A stretch of DNA of 64,000 nt from Abelmoschus esculentus (Eukaryota > Streptophyta > Magnoliopsida > Malvales > Malvaceae): positions 5,962,001 through 6,026,000 of the forward strand of contig JAUCBN010000036.1 of NCBI GenBank assembly GCA_035048815.1, given 5' to 3'. Each line of letters starts with the position of its first letter. Position 1 is the first letter of the stretch. The translations under genes and the position numbers were made by a program. This document shows, one piece after another, positions 34,629 through 45,896 of the stretch. Below the pieces are notes generated by a model. The model was not told where the DNA came from and made no database searches. It was given only the letters and a program-made list of their open reading frames with translations.

Positions 34629-36161
34629 TATATACACAAGAGATAAATCTAGACAGTGTGCTCGAAGTCCGTTTATCATGTCTTACATATACAAGTTCAA
34701 AGCTGGAATTTAAAAATAAAACCCAACTGAATAACCGGTTCGATTAAAAGAGGTATACACTTGGTAATCGGTTCCAATATGGAATAACCGGTTACCCAAT
34801 ATCTTGATACTCGAAATCCCCCCCATCTTTTTCGTGGTTATTCTTCCCAAACCCTAACCCCCCTCATTTTCGTCAGCCGTTTTTCTCCCCACAGTCAACC
34901 CAACTGAAGAAGCCTCCATTGTTATTTCTTGGTGTAAGAGCACTCTCTACATTGAAAGGTAGACCTAATTTCAGGTAACTTTCACCCTTTCTTTTTCAAA
35001 TCTTGTAAATAGATTCATTTTTTTGGGTTTAGGGTTAGTTTATTGTTCAACATTTTGGGTTTAATATTTGATTTTCTGGTGTTATTATAATTTATTTGTC
35101 TTATTCGTTAATGTTCTTCCCCAATCTTTGTAGAAACTACCATTGTTCTTGATTAAATTAGGGGTTCCGCCGTTCCAACGCTTACCGAATTTCTGGTAAG
35201 TTTTCTATTTTTATTTTTGTTTGAAAATCTTCTAAGTATAGCTTATTTTTTCTGCTTTCGTGTTATTTTAGGGTTTCATGTGTTCGATTGCATTTTTGTG
35301 TAATGTTTTTTTTTGCTTAGTGTTTCTATTTTGAAAGCATATTTGGAAGAGTTTATGTATCTTAAGAATTTAGATGATATCCCCTTATTTTGAAGTTCTT
35401 ATGCTCCCAAGATTGGTATACTTATGACATACTTATGTCTCTTATCAACAATACTGATCTCACAACTTAATAATTGACTTTTTTCCAATTTTAAGGGCTT
35501 TAGAAATAGTTTTTACATAGCTAAGCTAGTAGAAAGAATTTGAAAAATGAATAGCTCCATATTTAGTAAACTCCTCTTTAAAATTGATGGCCTTTCTAAC
35601 AACAGTCCAATATCCAATCTTAAGTTTTTTTAGTAACTCAAATACCAGTTTTGGGTATTGAATTTCGTCCAATGCCCTTCAACTTATCCGATAGAGCATA
35701 GGCAAATTGAATCATGATTCATACTAAATAATTCTCATTGTTTAAACACTTGTGTATATGCTGAATTCTATTGCAAAGCCAAGGTTGAATGATCTTCTGT
35801 ATTTAATAGGTCCAAAAATATGAATTCTATCATACTAACTTTATTTTTTTTGTTGTTGTAGAATTTGATTTTTCGTTAGAAAACAATGAGAATTTATAGA
35901 TTTGTATGAGTAATTTATTTTCTTTATTTTGCAATTTTCATTTCATTTAGACTTGTTATAATTTATTCAAATTACATCATTAACTTCTATTATTAATAAA
36001 GTCACTTATATTAAGTCCTTAACATTATTATAATCTTGTATATATGAATTATAATTATATTATTGCTTGAGTTCTCTCGTTATTGTTTAGTAGAGTAACG
36101 TTCTTCCTTAACTTGTGATTAAATTATTTGAAATTGAATTTATAGACCAACCTAAAAGTAG
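34629..36161. other. Spacer and possible 5' region of the MULE
   Basis: Repeated AACCGGTT motifs occur at about 34732-34800, followed by C-rich 'CCCAAACCCTAACCCCCC'. Candidate 5' UTR introns (AGGTAACTTT at about 34973, TGGTAAGTTTT at about 35190) precede the Ulp1-like gene. No long terminal inverted repeat matching the right side was found. Confidence 0.4.
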
Positions 36162-39100
36162 ATGGCTCCTCGTGGCGATGGCGATCTAGATAGTGTAGAG
36201 GAGACACACAAAATCTTATCACCATATTTGCAGTTCTAGTAAGTTAAATTTCAATGACATGACATCTTTGAGCTTATTATTTTGTTCCTGTATTTTTTCT
36301 ATACTTTAACTCTAAAATTATTCTTGTATAGCATCAATGAATGTTCACGACTAAAAGAGGAGAAGAAGAAAATCAACAATGCTGTAAGTATCTTAAAATG
36401 AAAACGAGCTTGTGTTCTTTTTAATTTCTTATGTTTACTTGTCCTTTGAAATTAATAATTGTTTGATTGGTAAAGGTGAGGAAAGCCCTTGGTTTACAGT
36501 GGGCTTCAATGAGTGATATTGAGAATAAGCCATATATTGATAAATATCATGAGCAGAAGCTTGCTCATGAGAAAAGGATATCCAAAGGCAAGTTGAAGGA
36601 TTCCGAAGCGAAGAAAGAAGACAAAAAGGTATGTGAATGTATATTCCTCATGATTTAAAGATTGTTTTGTGTTGATATATGTCTTAACATGAAATATTTT
36701 AGTGTAAGGAACTTTTATTTTTGGTTTTATTGAATATTGTAGGATCTGTCGTCAAGGTGTAGTTTGAAAAAATTGTCTTCTGTTGAAAGAGATGCATAAG
36801 CTTAAGCTCAACATTGTTGTTAAAGATTTAGGCTTCGGCCCTTTACTCGACTTGAAATCCCGTACAATTCATCGGGATTTGTGTCGCAATTTAGTCGAAA
36901 ATTTTGATATTGATGTATCTACAATAGACTTTAACGGACACAAGATTCCGGTTATGTTAGAAGATGTCGAGGCTGTGTTAGGAATAAAGAATGAAGGGTT
37001 GAATGTAGAGAAGACCATAGAAAAATTGGATGGTAGAGAACAAACTAAGAAGTTCAAAATTAGTTTGAAGGTAACGTATCAAGAAATTTTGGGTGAGATA
37101 ATTAGTGGAGCTTTTCAAGGAGATGACCTGAAAGCTCGAGTTCTTCTATACATTGTAGGAGTTTTCTTGTGCCCTAATTCCAACCTTGTTCCCTCCGTTG
37201 AACATTTTAAATTATTGTGTGACTTTGGGTTGAGGGGCCAATTGAATTGGTGTAAATATTCGTATGAGAGATTACTAGATGGAGTAGCCAAGTGTCAATT
37301 TCGTCATGGCTTGGCCTATATGACTGGTTGCATTGGTATCCTTGAGGTCACTGATTATAAACTTATTCTTCATTTATAGTGTATTACTTAATAGATTTTA
37401 TTATTGCAAGCTTGATTTAGTTTCTAATCTTATTATTTATGTTCATTACAGGTTCAGTTATTTGACTATTGGAGCGGCATTCCAAGTAGAGGATATGCTT
37501 TGTCCGATGGTTGTGGCCGAATTCATGCTTGGGGGACGAAGGAGGTGGCAAAGATTCTCAACCGATTTAAGGGAGAAAGACCCTCCAAAAAACTGAAAGT
37601 AAGTCTCCACCTAAATTGAAAGAGTATATAGTGTTTTAAATGTCTCGAATTGAAATATTTTGAACGTTTCTAGGTACTTGCTTTCGATGAGGAATGTTCT
37701 GAGGATAAAAATCAAGGTGAAAGGAAGGAGGGTAGTACAAATCGTGTTATGGAGCTGTTGGAGAAGTTAATTTCTGAAATGGGTGAGATGAAAGACACTC
37801 TCAACTATCGTTTTGAGAAGGAAAATAAAATTGAAGAGAGTTTAAAGGATCTCACTGCTAAATGTAAGGGCCTTATTGATCAAGTTGCCGGGTTGAATGC
37901 CAATATGATATACATCAAGAGGGCGTTGCGAATCATAGATGCAAAGTTTGACCTCGGCCTTGATAAAGAAGAATCGATGGAGGATAAGGAAGAATTTGAG
38001 GAGTCGAAGCCAGAAAATACAATTAGTGGTGATTGTTTACAATTGGTGGAGGTGGTTGTTATCCCATCTAAAGAAGACGACAGTGTTCATGGGTTGAAGC
38101 CGAAAAAGGTAAAAGAATGAAAAGTATTACATTTGGATTAATATATGAATACACGTTAACCTTCATCAACTTAAAACCTTACTTATATTACTTACTAACT
38201 TGTAGGTTCAGACAAAAGTGGAAGCGATGTAGAAGGTTAGTGGCAAAGGGATTCCAGTTGTTCGAATGAGAACTAGAAACATGAAATAAGTAACCATTTA
38301 CTGGAACTGTCCTGTGAACCTTTAAATGTGCTTGGTTTAAGTCTTTCAAACAAAAACTTCTGTGCTTGTATTATGAACTTGTCCACTTTGAATATTCGTA
38401 AGCCGTTTGATTATGACTTCATCTATATATTGATCATTTACTTTCCAATTATTCTTCTTATACTTTATTTATGCTGAATCGTTTGCAATTGTAATTGAGT
38501 TGGTTAGAATTTGTAATACTATATAAGTGATTAAGCATTACAGATATTACCGTATGTTGAAATAGTTGACGGAGTAGGTCCGACAGCCAAATCAACATGT
38601 GATTACATATGGAATACCGCTTTGCCAGAAAGGTAAGCAATATATGTAATGATTTAAGCTCAATGTTATATGTTGAGCTTAAGTTTTAAAAGGTTAGTAT
38701 GTATGCAGCGAAATACTCGTAGATTTTGGACATATGTATATGACCATTAATGATGCTGATACCTTAAGACCTGGAAGTTGGGTAGGCTCGATGGTTATCG
38801 ATGCTGTTGGATGGTCAATTACTGTTGAAGATGCTAGGGCTTCATGTACCAAAAGAAGAGGGTACCTACCGTGTGCATTAATTGTACGTTAACTTACGTC
38901 TAAGTCGCTTTGTATTAACCAAAGCTTGTGTTGCAATATTGATTGATCCAATTCTAATTCTATATTATTGTAGTATCAACTTGTACGCGGAGTGTTAAAT
39001 GGTTCACAGCTGGCGGATTACTGGCGTGGTACTTTCAGTTTTTATGGTAAATTCGGAGATTGGCAAACGGTATAACAAGAATCCTTGTAATTTGATACAC

Positions 39101-40080
39101 ATTTTATCTATGCACTTGGGACTATTAGTATATAACTATTATTGATCTAAATGATTGTTGTAGATCTTTGTCCCCATCAATGACAAAGGAAACCATTGGT
39201 TCCTATGTGTATTGGATTTTGAGCATGGGGAAGCTAAGATACTTGACAGCTTACCGTTAACTAGAGGGAATAATTCAAGGGTATCGATAGTGAAAAAATG
39301 GTACAATTTAACACTTAAAACTACTCAACATTGTATGTTTATGTTTAACATAATTTAAAATTCTTACAAAAAGCTGTATGCAGCTCAATGTTCTAGGTGA
39401 ATGTCTTTTTTATGCCAAGTTTGTCCAAGTGTTTGGCTCACCACCTCGGCCTTTAACCGAACTCCGTGTGACAGTGGTTAAAGGGAAACATCAAGATAAT
39501 GGGTATGTACGCCTTTAACCTTTCTTATTGATGTTGTTAGCTTGTACAATTGGGTTACTCCTCATACATAATCCAATTTCTCGTAATCGTTTTGATCAAT
39601 AGAGATGATTGTGGTATGTTTTGCATTAAGTGGATGCAATGTTGGAGTAGTAAACGTGCAGAGGAAGTGGTATGTGAATCCTTCTATATGTATCATCAAT
39701 GTATTTCTAACACCTCATTTTAGAAATTATTGCTTTTTGTAATCCGTTGTTATCAATTCTTGAAATAGAGTGTTGGGCAATAGGATCGAATGTTTGTTTT
39801 GTATGATCTGGTCAATAACGATAAGAATACAAGGAGGAGAGAAATTAATACTGTTGTGAAGGCACATGTTTCACATTTGAAATCACGTCCGTTTATACCT
39901 CGTCTAAGCATCCGTCGTCCAGAGTGGTATGTATATATGGATATAGTTTAAAAATCTTTTAAATTTTGGTATTTCATTTGCTGTCACATATGTAGCATGA
40001 TTTCTGTTACTCTGGTGGATTTAATGGCACTTGCAATTTCTTTGTATGAAACAGATGTGAACCGGCCCAATGGCAAGTGT
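36162..40080 (+). pseudogene. HMG-box-like / Ulp1 (C48) protease gene of the MULE
   Basis: At least a dozen exons with GT-AG introns can be followed. The first three (36162-36238, 36332-36383, 36476-36628) join in frame to a segment that looks like an HMG box: FYINECSRLKEEKKK ... ALGLQWASMSDIENKPYIDK. The next exons (36743-37346, 37452-37598) carry the region common to plant transposon-borne Ulp1 proteins ('KDLGFGPLLDLK', 'RDLCRNLVENFD', 'CGRIHAWGT'). A Glu/Lys-rich coiled stretch follows (37674-38108). The protease lies at about 38545-39926, with the catalytic His in GNHWFLCVLDF, Asp in EHGEAKILDSL and Cys in DDCGMFCIKW (39603-39669). A one-base frameshift near 36779, a TAG at 38230-38232 and a TAG near 39782 break it. 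Ulp1 enzymes remove SUMO-like tags. What the transposon copy does is not known. Confidence 0.8.
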
Positions 40081-40626
40081 CAACATTCTTTCTAGGATTC
40101 TACATACCGATCTGTGCAATTTTTTTATTGGTTTACTGATAGATGTTAACCGATATCAATGTCGCTGCTCTATTTTTGGAACGTGCAGCAACAATTCGAT
40201 CTTGTATAATATGAATGCTCCTTCTTTACAGAGATAGTGATTTGGTGTATATACCAAAAATGTTAATTCTCTTTTTGGGGTAATTCCACTATCAATATGT
40301 AAAGCTGATCAGTTACTACGAATAGAGACATGATGTTTAAAATTTCTTGGGTTAGATGTCTACATAGTATGCCATTTTCAGTAGAATTTACAAAATGAAG
40401 AGTCACTGTGATACAAAACCTGAATATTGTGATCAAAAAGTTATATCCTAATACTGTTAGTTGCTTTCATTGGAAAATCATGGCATCTACAAGTAAATCA
40501 TGTTATATGGTGAAATTGAGAATCAAGTAAGACACTAAACTATCTTGAAACGAATGTGAAACAAATATAACTGACTCACCGATGGTTCCTGCCAGAACCC
40601 GTTGTACAAGTCTTCACTTTTATACG

Positions 40627-42834
40627 CTATTTCTTCTTCGAATACATGCGACGTTGTATAAATGTTGAGGTTGGAAGTTGTAAGCGCAAATGTGGGCATG
40701 TGTTTTTATTGTGTCCCTCAACACTGCAAAATGAGCACCGATAGGTTCTGGACGTTTGGACTTGATTTTGAATTTTTTGTTTCCTTTTCAAATCTTTCTT
40801 CAGCTGGTCTCGAACAATGTTCTTTCTTTCTGTCTTGGAGGATGAGTCATTATAAAAAAAATTAGATTGATCCAATTCAGCTATCAACCTAAGTATCTCA
40901 TCCTTTGTGGTTTTATAGGTTTCGTCAGTTTGAGAGGCCAAATAGCACATTCGCGAAGACAATGATCTAAGAGATACGAACCTAGACATTTGGGTTAATT
41001 CCGGAGGTAGGTTGAATCCTATGAACGATGGAGCTGCCACCTTTGCATTTTTGGTCCACCGAGGAAGTATTAAAGAACTTGGGATTTCAACTAAGTCTTC
41101 CAACTTGAGAACGTGTAGTTGATGACGACATGGAAGTCCTATTGTCTCAAATTTCTTACACGAACATGTTAAGCTTTGCGTAGCGACATCAAACACCACC
41201 TCGTAGATTTTGTTTGGATCTCTATATTTCGTTAAACGATATATACGAGATCCACCCACTTCCATAATTGGATGTATAGCACGATACAGTGTCTCATGTT
41301 TAAGTTCTGTCTAAACTACTTAGAATGAGGCACGGGTGTACAAGTTACCCAAATGCACTTCAAGGTCATTCAATTTTGTCAAAGGAAAAGGCTTCGATTG
41401 TGAGTTAAAGAAATCTTCCTTCAACTCTTTAATTCGCATCTGATTAATCCCATTTTCAATTACCCGAACAAAATCTAGATAGGTCTTCTTACATTTCAAT
41501 AAAATTGCGAGTGCAGCATTCATAGATTCAGACCTTTGTGTTGAACGTACATTGGCGAAGAAATGTCCAGTAAGGTAGGCCTGGGCCCACATATGCACAT
41601 TTTGGTCCTTCTCTACAACCCAAGGATGCTTTTCGACATTAAATTGCTGAGTAACTGATCTCCAATTTTCATCAAATTCATCTGTTGTCCACCAAGCTGA
41701 CATGCATCTAGTAAACGCAGAGGTGAAGTTCTTATCACCTATGTTTGCTTGAGCATTTCGAGATAGATGCCATGAACAAATTCGGTGTCGAGCACGCGGG
41801 AACACCGCTTTTATAGCCCTATACATGGCACGATCACCATCTGTTACGACCGACACTGGATCCTTTTTATACATACAATCTAAAAATGAATTCAAAACCC
41901 ATTCAAAAGTATCTGCAGTCTCGTCAGCTAGAAGTGCAACACCAAAGATAATGGTTTGATGGTGGTGATTCACACCAACTATAGGCATTACAGGTCGCCC
42001 ATACGCATTTGCTTTGTACGTTGTGTCAAATACAATTACATCCCCGAAGCATGCATAATCAGACCTCGAAGTTGAATCAGAGCAAAATAGATTATGCAAT
42101 CTGTCCAAGTCATCAACATTATACTGCATGTATAACCCGACATCTTGTTCTTTCTTGAATTCAAAGTAGTTGAGGAGGGAATTTACATCATCGGACATAA
42201 TTTCATCATTCGTGCATTTTTGTAATCCGTTGTACAAGTCTTTTCTTATGAAACCAATGTTATGGAAGACACCTGATTGTTGCGTGAAAAAATCCATAAC
42301 TTGTGATGTTTTCACCCCGACATTTTTCAGTGCTCGTGCTTCAACAATATCATCTTCAGTCACTTGTCTATTCGATCTGAGAAATGGTTGTAAAACAGAC
42401 GGACATAAAGAGTGATTATGTTCACTTTTAAAAAATAATATCCTCCATTTACCAACAGTTGTGAGTTTGACAACTACTTTCGTCTTACAGCCGATACGTG
42501 TTATTGCATGAGGTGTACGTTTCTGTTCTATATCATGCACATTTGAGTTTCGAAAACCGGCTTGGGAACAACAAAATCTCTTTTCGTTCACATTACCATG
42601 TTGATCATGCCTAGTTGAGGAGCGACACACACTGAACCCAATACTCGTGGCATATTCCTTATAAAACTTCCAGACATCGTTACGAGAATCGAAGACCATG
42701 CCTATTTCAATTTCAATTGGCCCCACATTTTCATTACTTGTGGACATTTGAATAGCATTCCCTTGAATATCATTTTCGGTGTTATCCCCAATTTTCTTAC
42801 GGTTCCTTATAAGGGAAATCCTAGGCAAAGACAT
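40627..42834 (-). pseudogene. MULE transposase with FAR1 and SWIM domains, two in-frame stops
   Basis: The minus-strand frame (504 codons, 42834-41320) starts MSLPRISLIRNRKK. It has a FAR1-type DNA-binding region (GMVFDSRNDVWKFYKEYATS ... RFCCSQAGFR). The MULE catalytic domain follows, with Asp residues in VFDTTYKANAYGRP and VVTDGDRAMYRAI and the CSWH motif. The same frame continues after TAA (41320-41322) and TAG (41311-41313). Its second part (41265-40627) holds the SWIM zinc finger (CSCKKFETIGLPCRH) and a CCHC knuckle (CSFCSVEGHNKNTCP). Both stops fit Gln codons changed by C-to-T. The 42-bp stretch that would have to be removed as an intron is too short for a plant intron, so I read them as nonsense changes. 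Confidence 0.9.
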
Positions 42835-43184
42835 GACATAGATTCAAAAAATTGAAAAAAGCAAGGTCTTCAGAATGTATATAACAAGTACAACAACAGC
42901 TGTACTATCATTTCCTTAAACTTGTTGGAAAAAGAATGTAAGGTTCTTCAAATCCAAGGCTTGAGTCACACTGTGAACTTCTTTGATAACTTAGTATCTT
43001 TTGGTCTGATTTGAACTTTGCCAAACGTTTAAACTCATAAGTAAAGGCACACTGGAAGGTAGGTGTGGCATGTAAAGGAAGCAATAAATACGTCCTTGTG
43101 GTAGTTGCAGCAATAAATGTCTTGTAGATATTATGGCGGTTTCGATACACGTTTCAACCGTATCAGAACGAGTGAGCCGGTGAA

Positions 43185-43790
43185 GCACATGGGTTTCGAA
43201 ACACATTTATATACGTTCCGATACGTATTGAGCCAGTGAGGTTAGGTTTCGAAACAATACGAACCCATTCCGAAACAATTTGAAACTATCATTTCTGGTT
43301 TCGAAACCATTTATATACCTTCCGATACTTATTGGACCAGTGAAGTTCCGTTTCGAAATAGATCCCACAGGGTTTTGAAACGTTTTTAATCTGTCAATTT
43401 AGGTTTCAGAACTCCTGTTGCCAGTTTCGAAACCTTGCATTCTTAGAATTACTTTTTAACTCTATTAACCGCCCAATTGGTCCCTACTCGCATCCTTCTA
43501 GTAACGGTTGTTGCCTAAACCTTACCTCCTAAAATGTTCGTTTGGTTTCGAAACCATTTATATTCGTTCTGGAACGGAAACTCTCAGTGAAGTTTCGTTT
43601 TGAAACAATTTATTATGCGTTTCGAAACGTTTTTAATCTACCTATTTAGGTTTTGGAGCTCGTGGTATACGTTTCGGAACTCCTCAACACTTATAATTAC
43701 TCTTCAACTCTATTAACCGCCCCAAAACTTCCATAAAGCATGATTTCTCTTACAACAGTTGTTTCCTAAAACCACTTCCGATTCACTTTG
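43185..43790. repeat. 247-bp tandem duplication with GGTTTCGAAACC palindromes
   Basis: GGTTTCGAAACCATTTATAT occurs at 43297 and, with its downstream context (TTTCGTTTTGAAAC-like, 'AACGTTTTTAATCT', 'TTTAGGTTT', 'ACTCTATTAACCGCCC', 'AACAGTTGTT'), again at 43544. That gives two diverged 247-bp copies. A partial third copy of the first 80 bp begins near 43191. The block lies between the divergent transposase (minus) and the plus-strand gene at 44341, where promoters of both would be expected. Confidence 0.75.
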
Positions 43791-44340
43791 TAGCCTCTTC
43801 ATCTTAAAAGCAGGGCTTCAGCATCCACGATTCCTTTTGCATCGCAACATCAGATTCCACTTCAAGCTCTTATCAAGGTAAATTTCTCGCGTCGCCCAAT
43901 TTTAGGATAGTTATTAGAAGATCCCAGAATCCTACCCGGTTTCTCTCTAATGTTCTTTTCTTGACAAGTTTCCTAAATATAACAACAATTTCGATTAAAA
44001 GTCTTACATTTTGCTTTGATTTTTGGTGATGTGAATGTGGTACAAGTATTGTGTGGTTTCTAGGTTAGAATCCGAAATGTATCTCTCTTGTACGTTCTTT
44101 TCTTTACGAGTAACCTAAATCTAAGAACAATTTTGATTAAAAGTCCTATATTTTGAGAAAATTCACCATGATGTGAATGTGGGTTAGGTTTTGTGTGGTT
44201 TGTCTTTGTACGATTTGAGTCCCTTGTCTATTCAACGTAATTTAGAAACCGATTTGTTTTTCATGGAATTTTATGCTCCAAGATCTATCAACAATAAATG
44301 TAACGCTGTCTAACATCTCTCCTATTTTCTTATGTAGCTC

Positions 44341-45465
44341 ATGGCACCTAAGAAAAGACAAAGAAAAGAGGTGGGTAGTTCATCCAAGGTGGTCGAGAAT
44401 TCTCGTCATCCGAATATGGATTATATATATCAAAAATCATTTATGGATGAGGGATCGTACGAGAATTATAACCAATATCGCAACCATAAGCTTAAGAGGG
44501 AGCGTTGTGTAGACATAACCTTCATAGACTTTGAAAAATTTCAATTCAAATATCCTCCTTTATTTGAACGTTGTAAGTTCATGAAGTTTCTGGCCTTGCC
44601 CGGTAAATTCTATCCCAATCTTGTCCTCATCTTTTATGCTAACGCCACTTTCATTCTCTCTAAAGATAAAAGTAAAGTGTTGGCTATCGAATCCTTTCTC
44701 ATGGGAAAACGATTTCGAGTAGACGTGAAAGTTCTTTGTGAGGCTTTTGGCCTTGAGGATGAGAGGATTGAAGATGAAAATACTATAAATCATAACCTCA
44801 CCGGCTCCGTCACCAACCTTGATACACATGATCGCTTTCTACACTTGATCATCGGTTGGTGGATCCGTCCTTCGAATGGAAAATACTCTTGGGTTAGACA
44901 TGTGGATAGTTTTTGGATTACTTGCTTTCATCAAGAGAAGCGTTCAAATCTTGTGAAGATAATCTTTGCGGAACTAGTTTGGCAAGTTCAGAATCGTAAC
45001 ACAAACCAATGTTTATCGTTCTCCTATGCTTGTGCCTTAAGTTCTCTTTTTGTGCACTTGAGGATAGATTGCTCGCACGATACTCCGGAATCGGTTTCGG
45101 AACCGATAGGTGAGACCTCCCTTAATCGGGCACACTTTCAATATAGCTTAAAAGAGGGATGAATTCGTAGAGAGGAAACTCCGCCTCAAACTATTCAACC
45201 CGAGGCGATTCCTCCAGTGGCTGGTAATGATGCTCTTATGGCATTCCTCAACGAAAAATTCACTAGGCTAAACAACAATCTCAATATCCGATTTGACACA
45301 CTTGAAGGTTAACTTGTTGCATTAAATACTCGTGTGACAAACCTTGAAGCAAAACATCATTCCATGTCTATGTCCATTGGAGTATTTCATGACGATTGGC
45401 ACCGTTCTACAGCTCCAAATATTGCCGCTGCTGATGATGATGACGACGATGGGGCGGACGAGTAG
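44341..45465 (+). pseudogene. 'Putative plant transposon protein' (Transposase_32-type) ORF with two stops
   Basis: The frame begins MAPKKRQRKEVGSSSKVV and carries the domain found in many plant repeat-derived proteins: 'FYANATFILSKDKSKVLAI', 'FRVDVKVLCEAFGLEDE', 'RFLHLIIGWWIRPSNGKYSW' and 'RNTNQCLSFSYACALSSLFV'. It is interrupted by TGA (45160-45162) and TAA (45310-45312). The same frame then runs on through a coiled-coil-like tail (FLNEKFTRLNNNLNIRFDTLE, VTNLEAKHH) to an acidic end DDDDDDGADE and TAG at 45463-45465. Both stops fit C-to-T change. The ATG follows a likely 3' splice site (TATGTAG), with a 5' exon possibly near 43860. The function of this family is not known. I cannot tell whether it belongs to the adjacent MULE. 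Confidence 0.75.
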
Positions 45466-45896
45466 CTATGTCATCTGATGGGGTTACTACAATATCATGT
45501 TATGGTTGCAAAACTTACTCAACTTTGTATATATAAGTACTTTCTTTACATTCTAGTTGGATACTCATTTCATGTTTAAGTACTTTTTCTTTATTTTGTA
45601 TTGGGATAGTAATTTCATCTTTAATGATATGGATTATGCTTCTCATTAGAAAGTTATTCACAGTGGTGGTGCTATGATCTTGCTTAAGAGATCGAATGCT
45701 TACCCTACTACACTTGGGGTAATTCTCTGTATATATCGTTGTAATGATTTACGCAGTGTTAAACTAAGATTTTTTTCATAATTTTTAAATAAAAGCCAAA
45801 TTAATTATTAAAGACTCGACAAATTTTTTTAAGTAAAAAAAGTAACCCGCGAGACAAATCCTTAAGCACGACTAAGGCTTCAACAATTTTCGCTGG
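45466..45896. other. 3' flank of the plant transposon ORF
   Basis: AT-rich sequence, no gene. The 187-bp tandem array starts at its right end after a non-repeat segment with CCGCGAGACAAATCC. Confidence 0.5.

Larger units (their letters stand above)
36162..42834. mobile_element. Decayed Mutator-like element carrying an Ulp1-protease gene
   Basis: A plus-strand Ulp1/C48-protease gene (36162-40080) faces a minus-strand FAR1/MULE transposase gene (42834-40627). This pairing is known from Arabidopsis KAONASHI-type MULEs that carry ULP-like genes. Both genes are broken. I could not find terminal inverted repeats or a 9-bp target duplication. The true limits are unknown and the coordinates given are the gene limits. 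The element may be of the non-TIR type, or its ends may be eroded. Confidence 0.75.

Noticed and set aside
41278..41322. A short intron removing the two stops in the MULE transposase
   Set aside because: The only GT-AG interval is 42 bp, shorter than functional plant introns. The frame continues through both stops, so nonsense changes are simpler.
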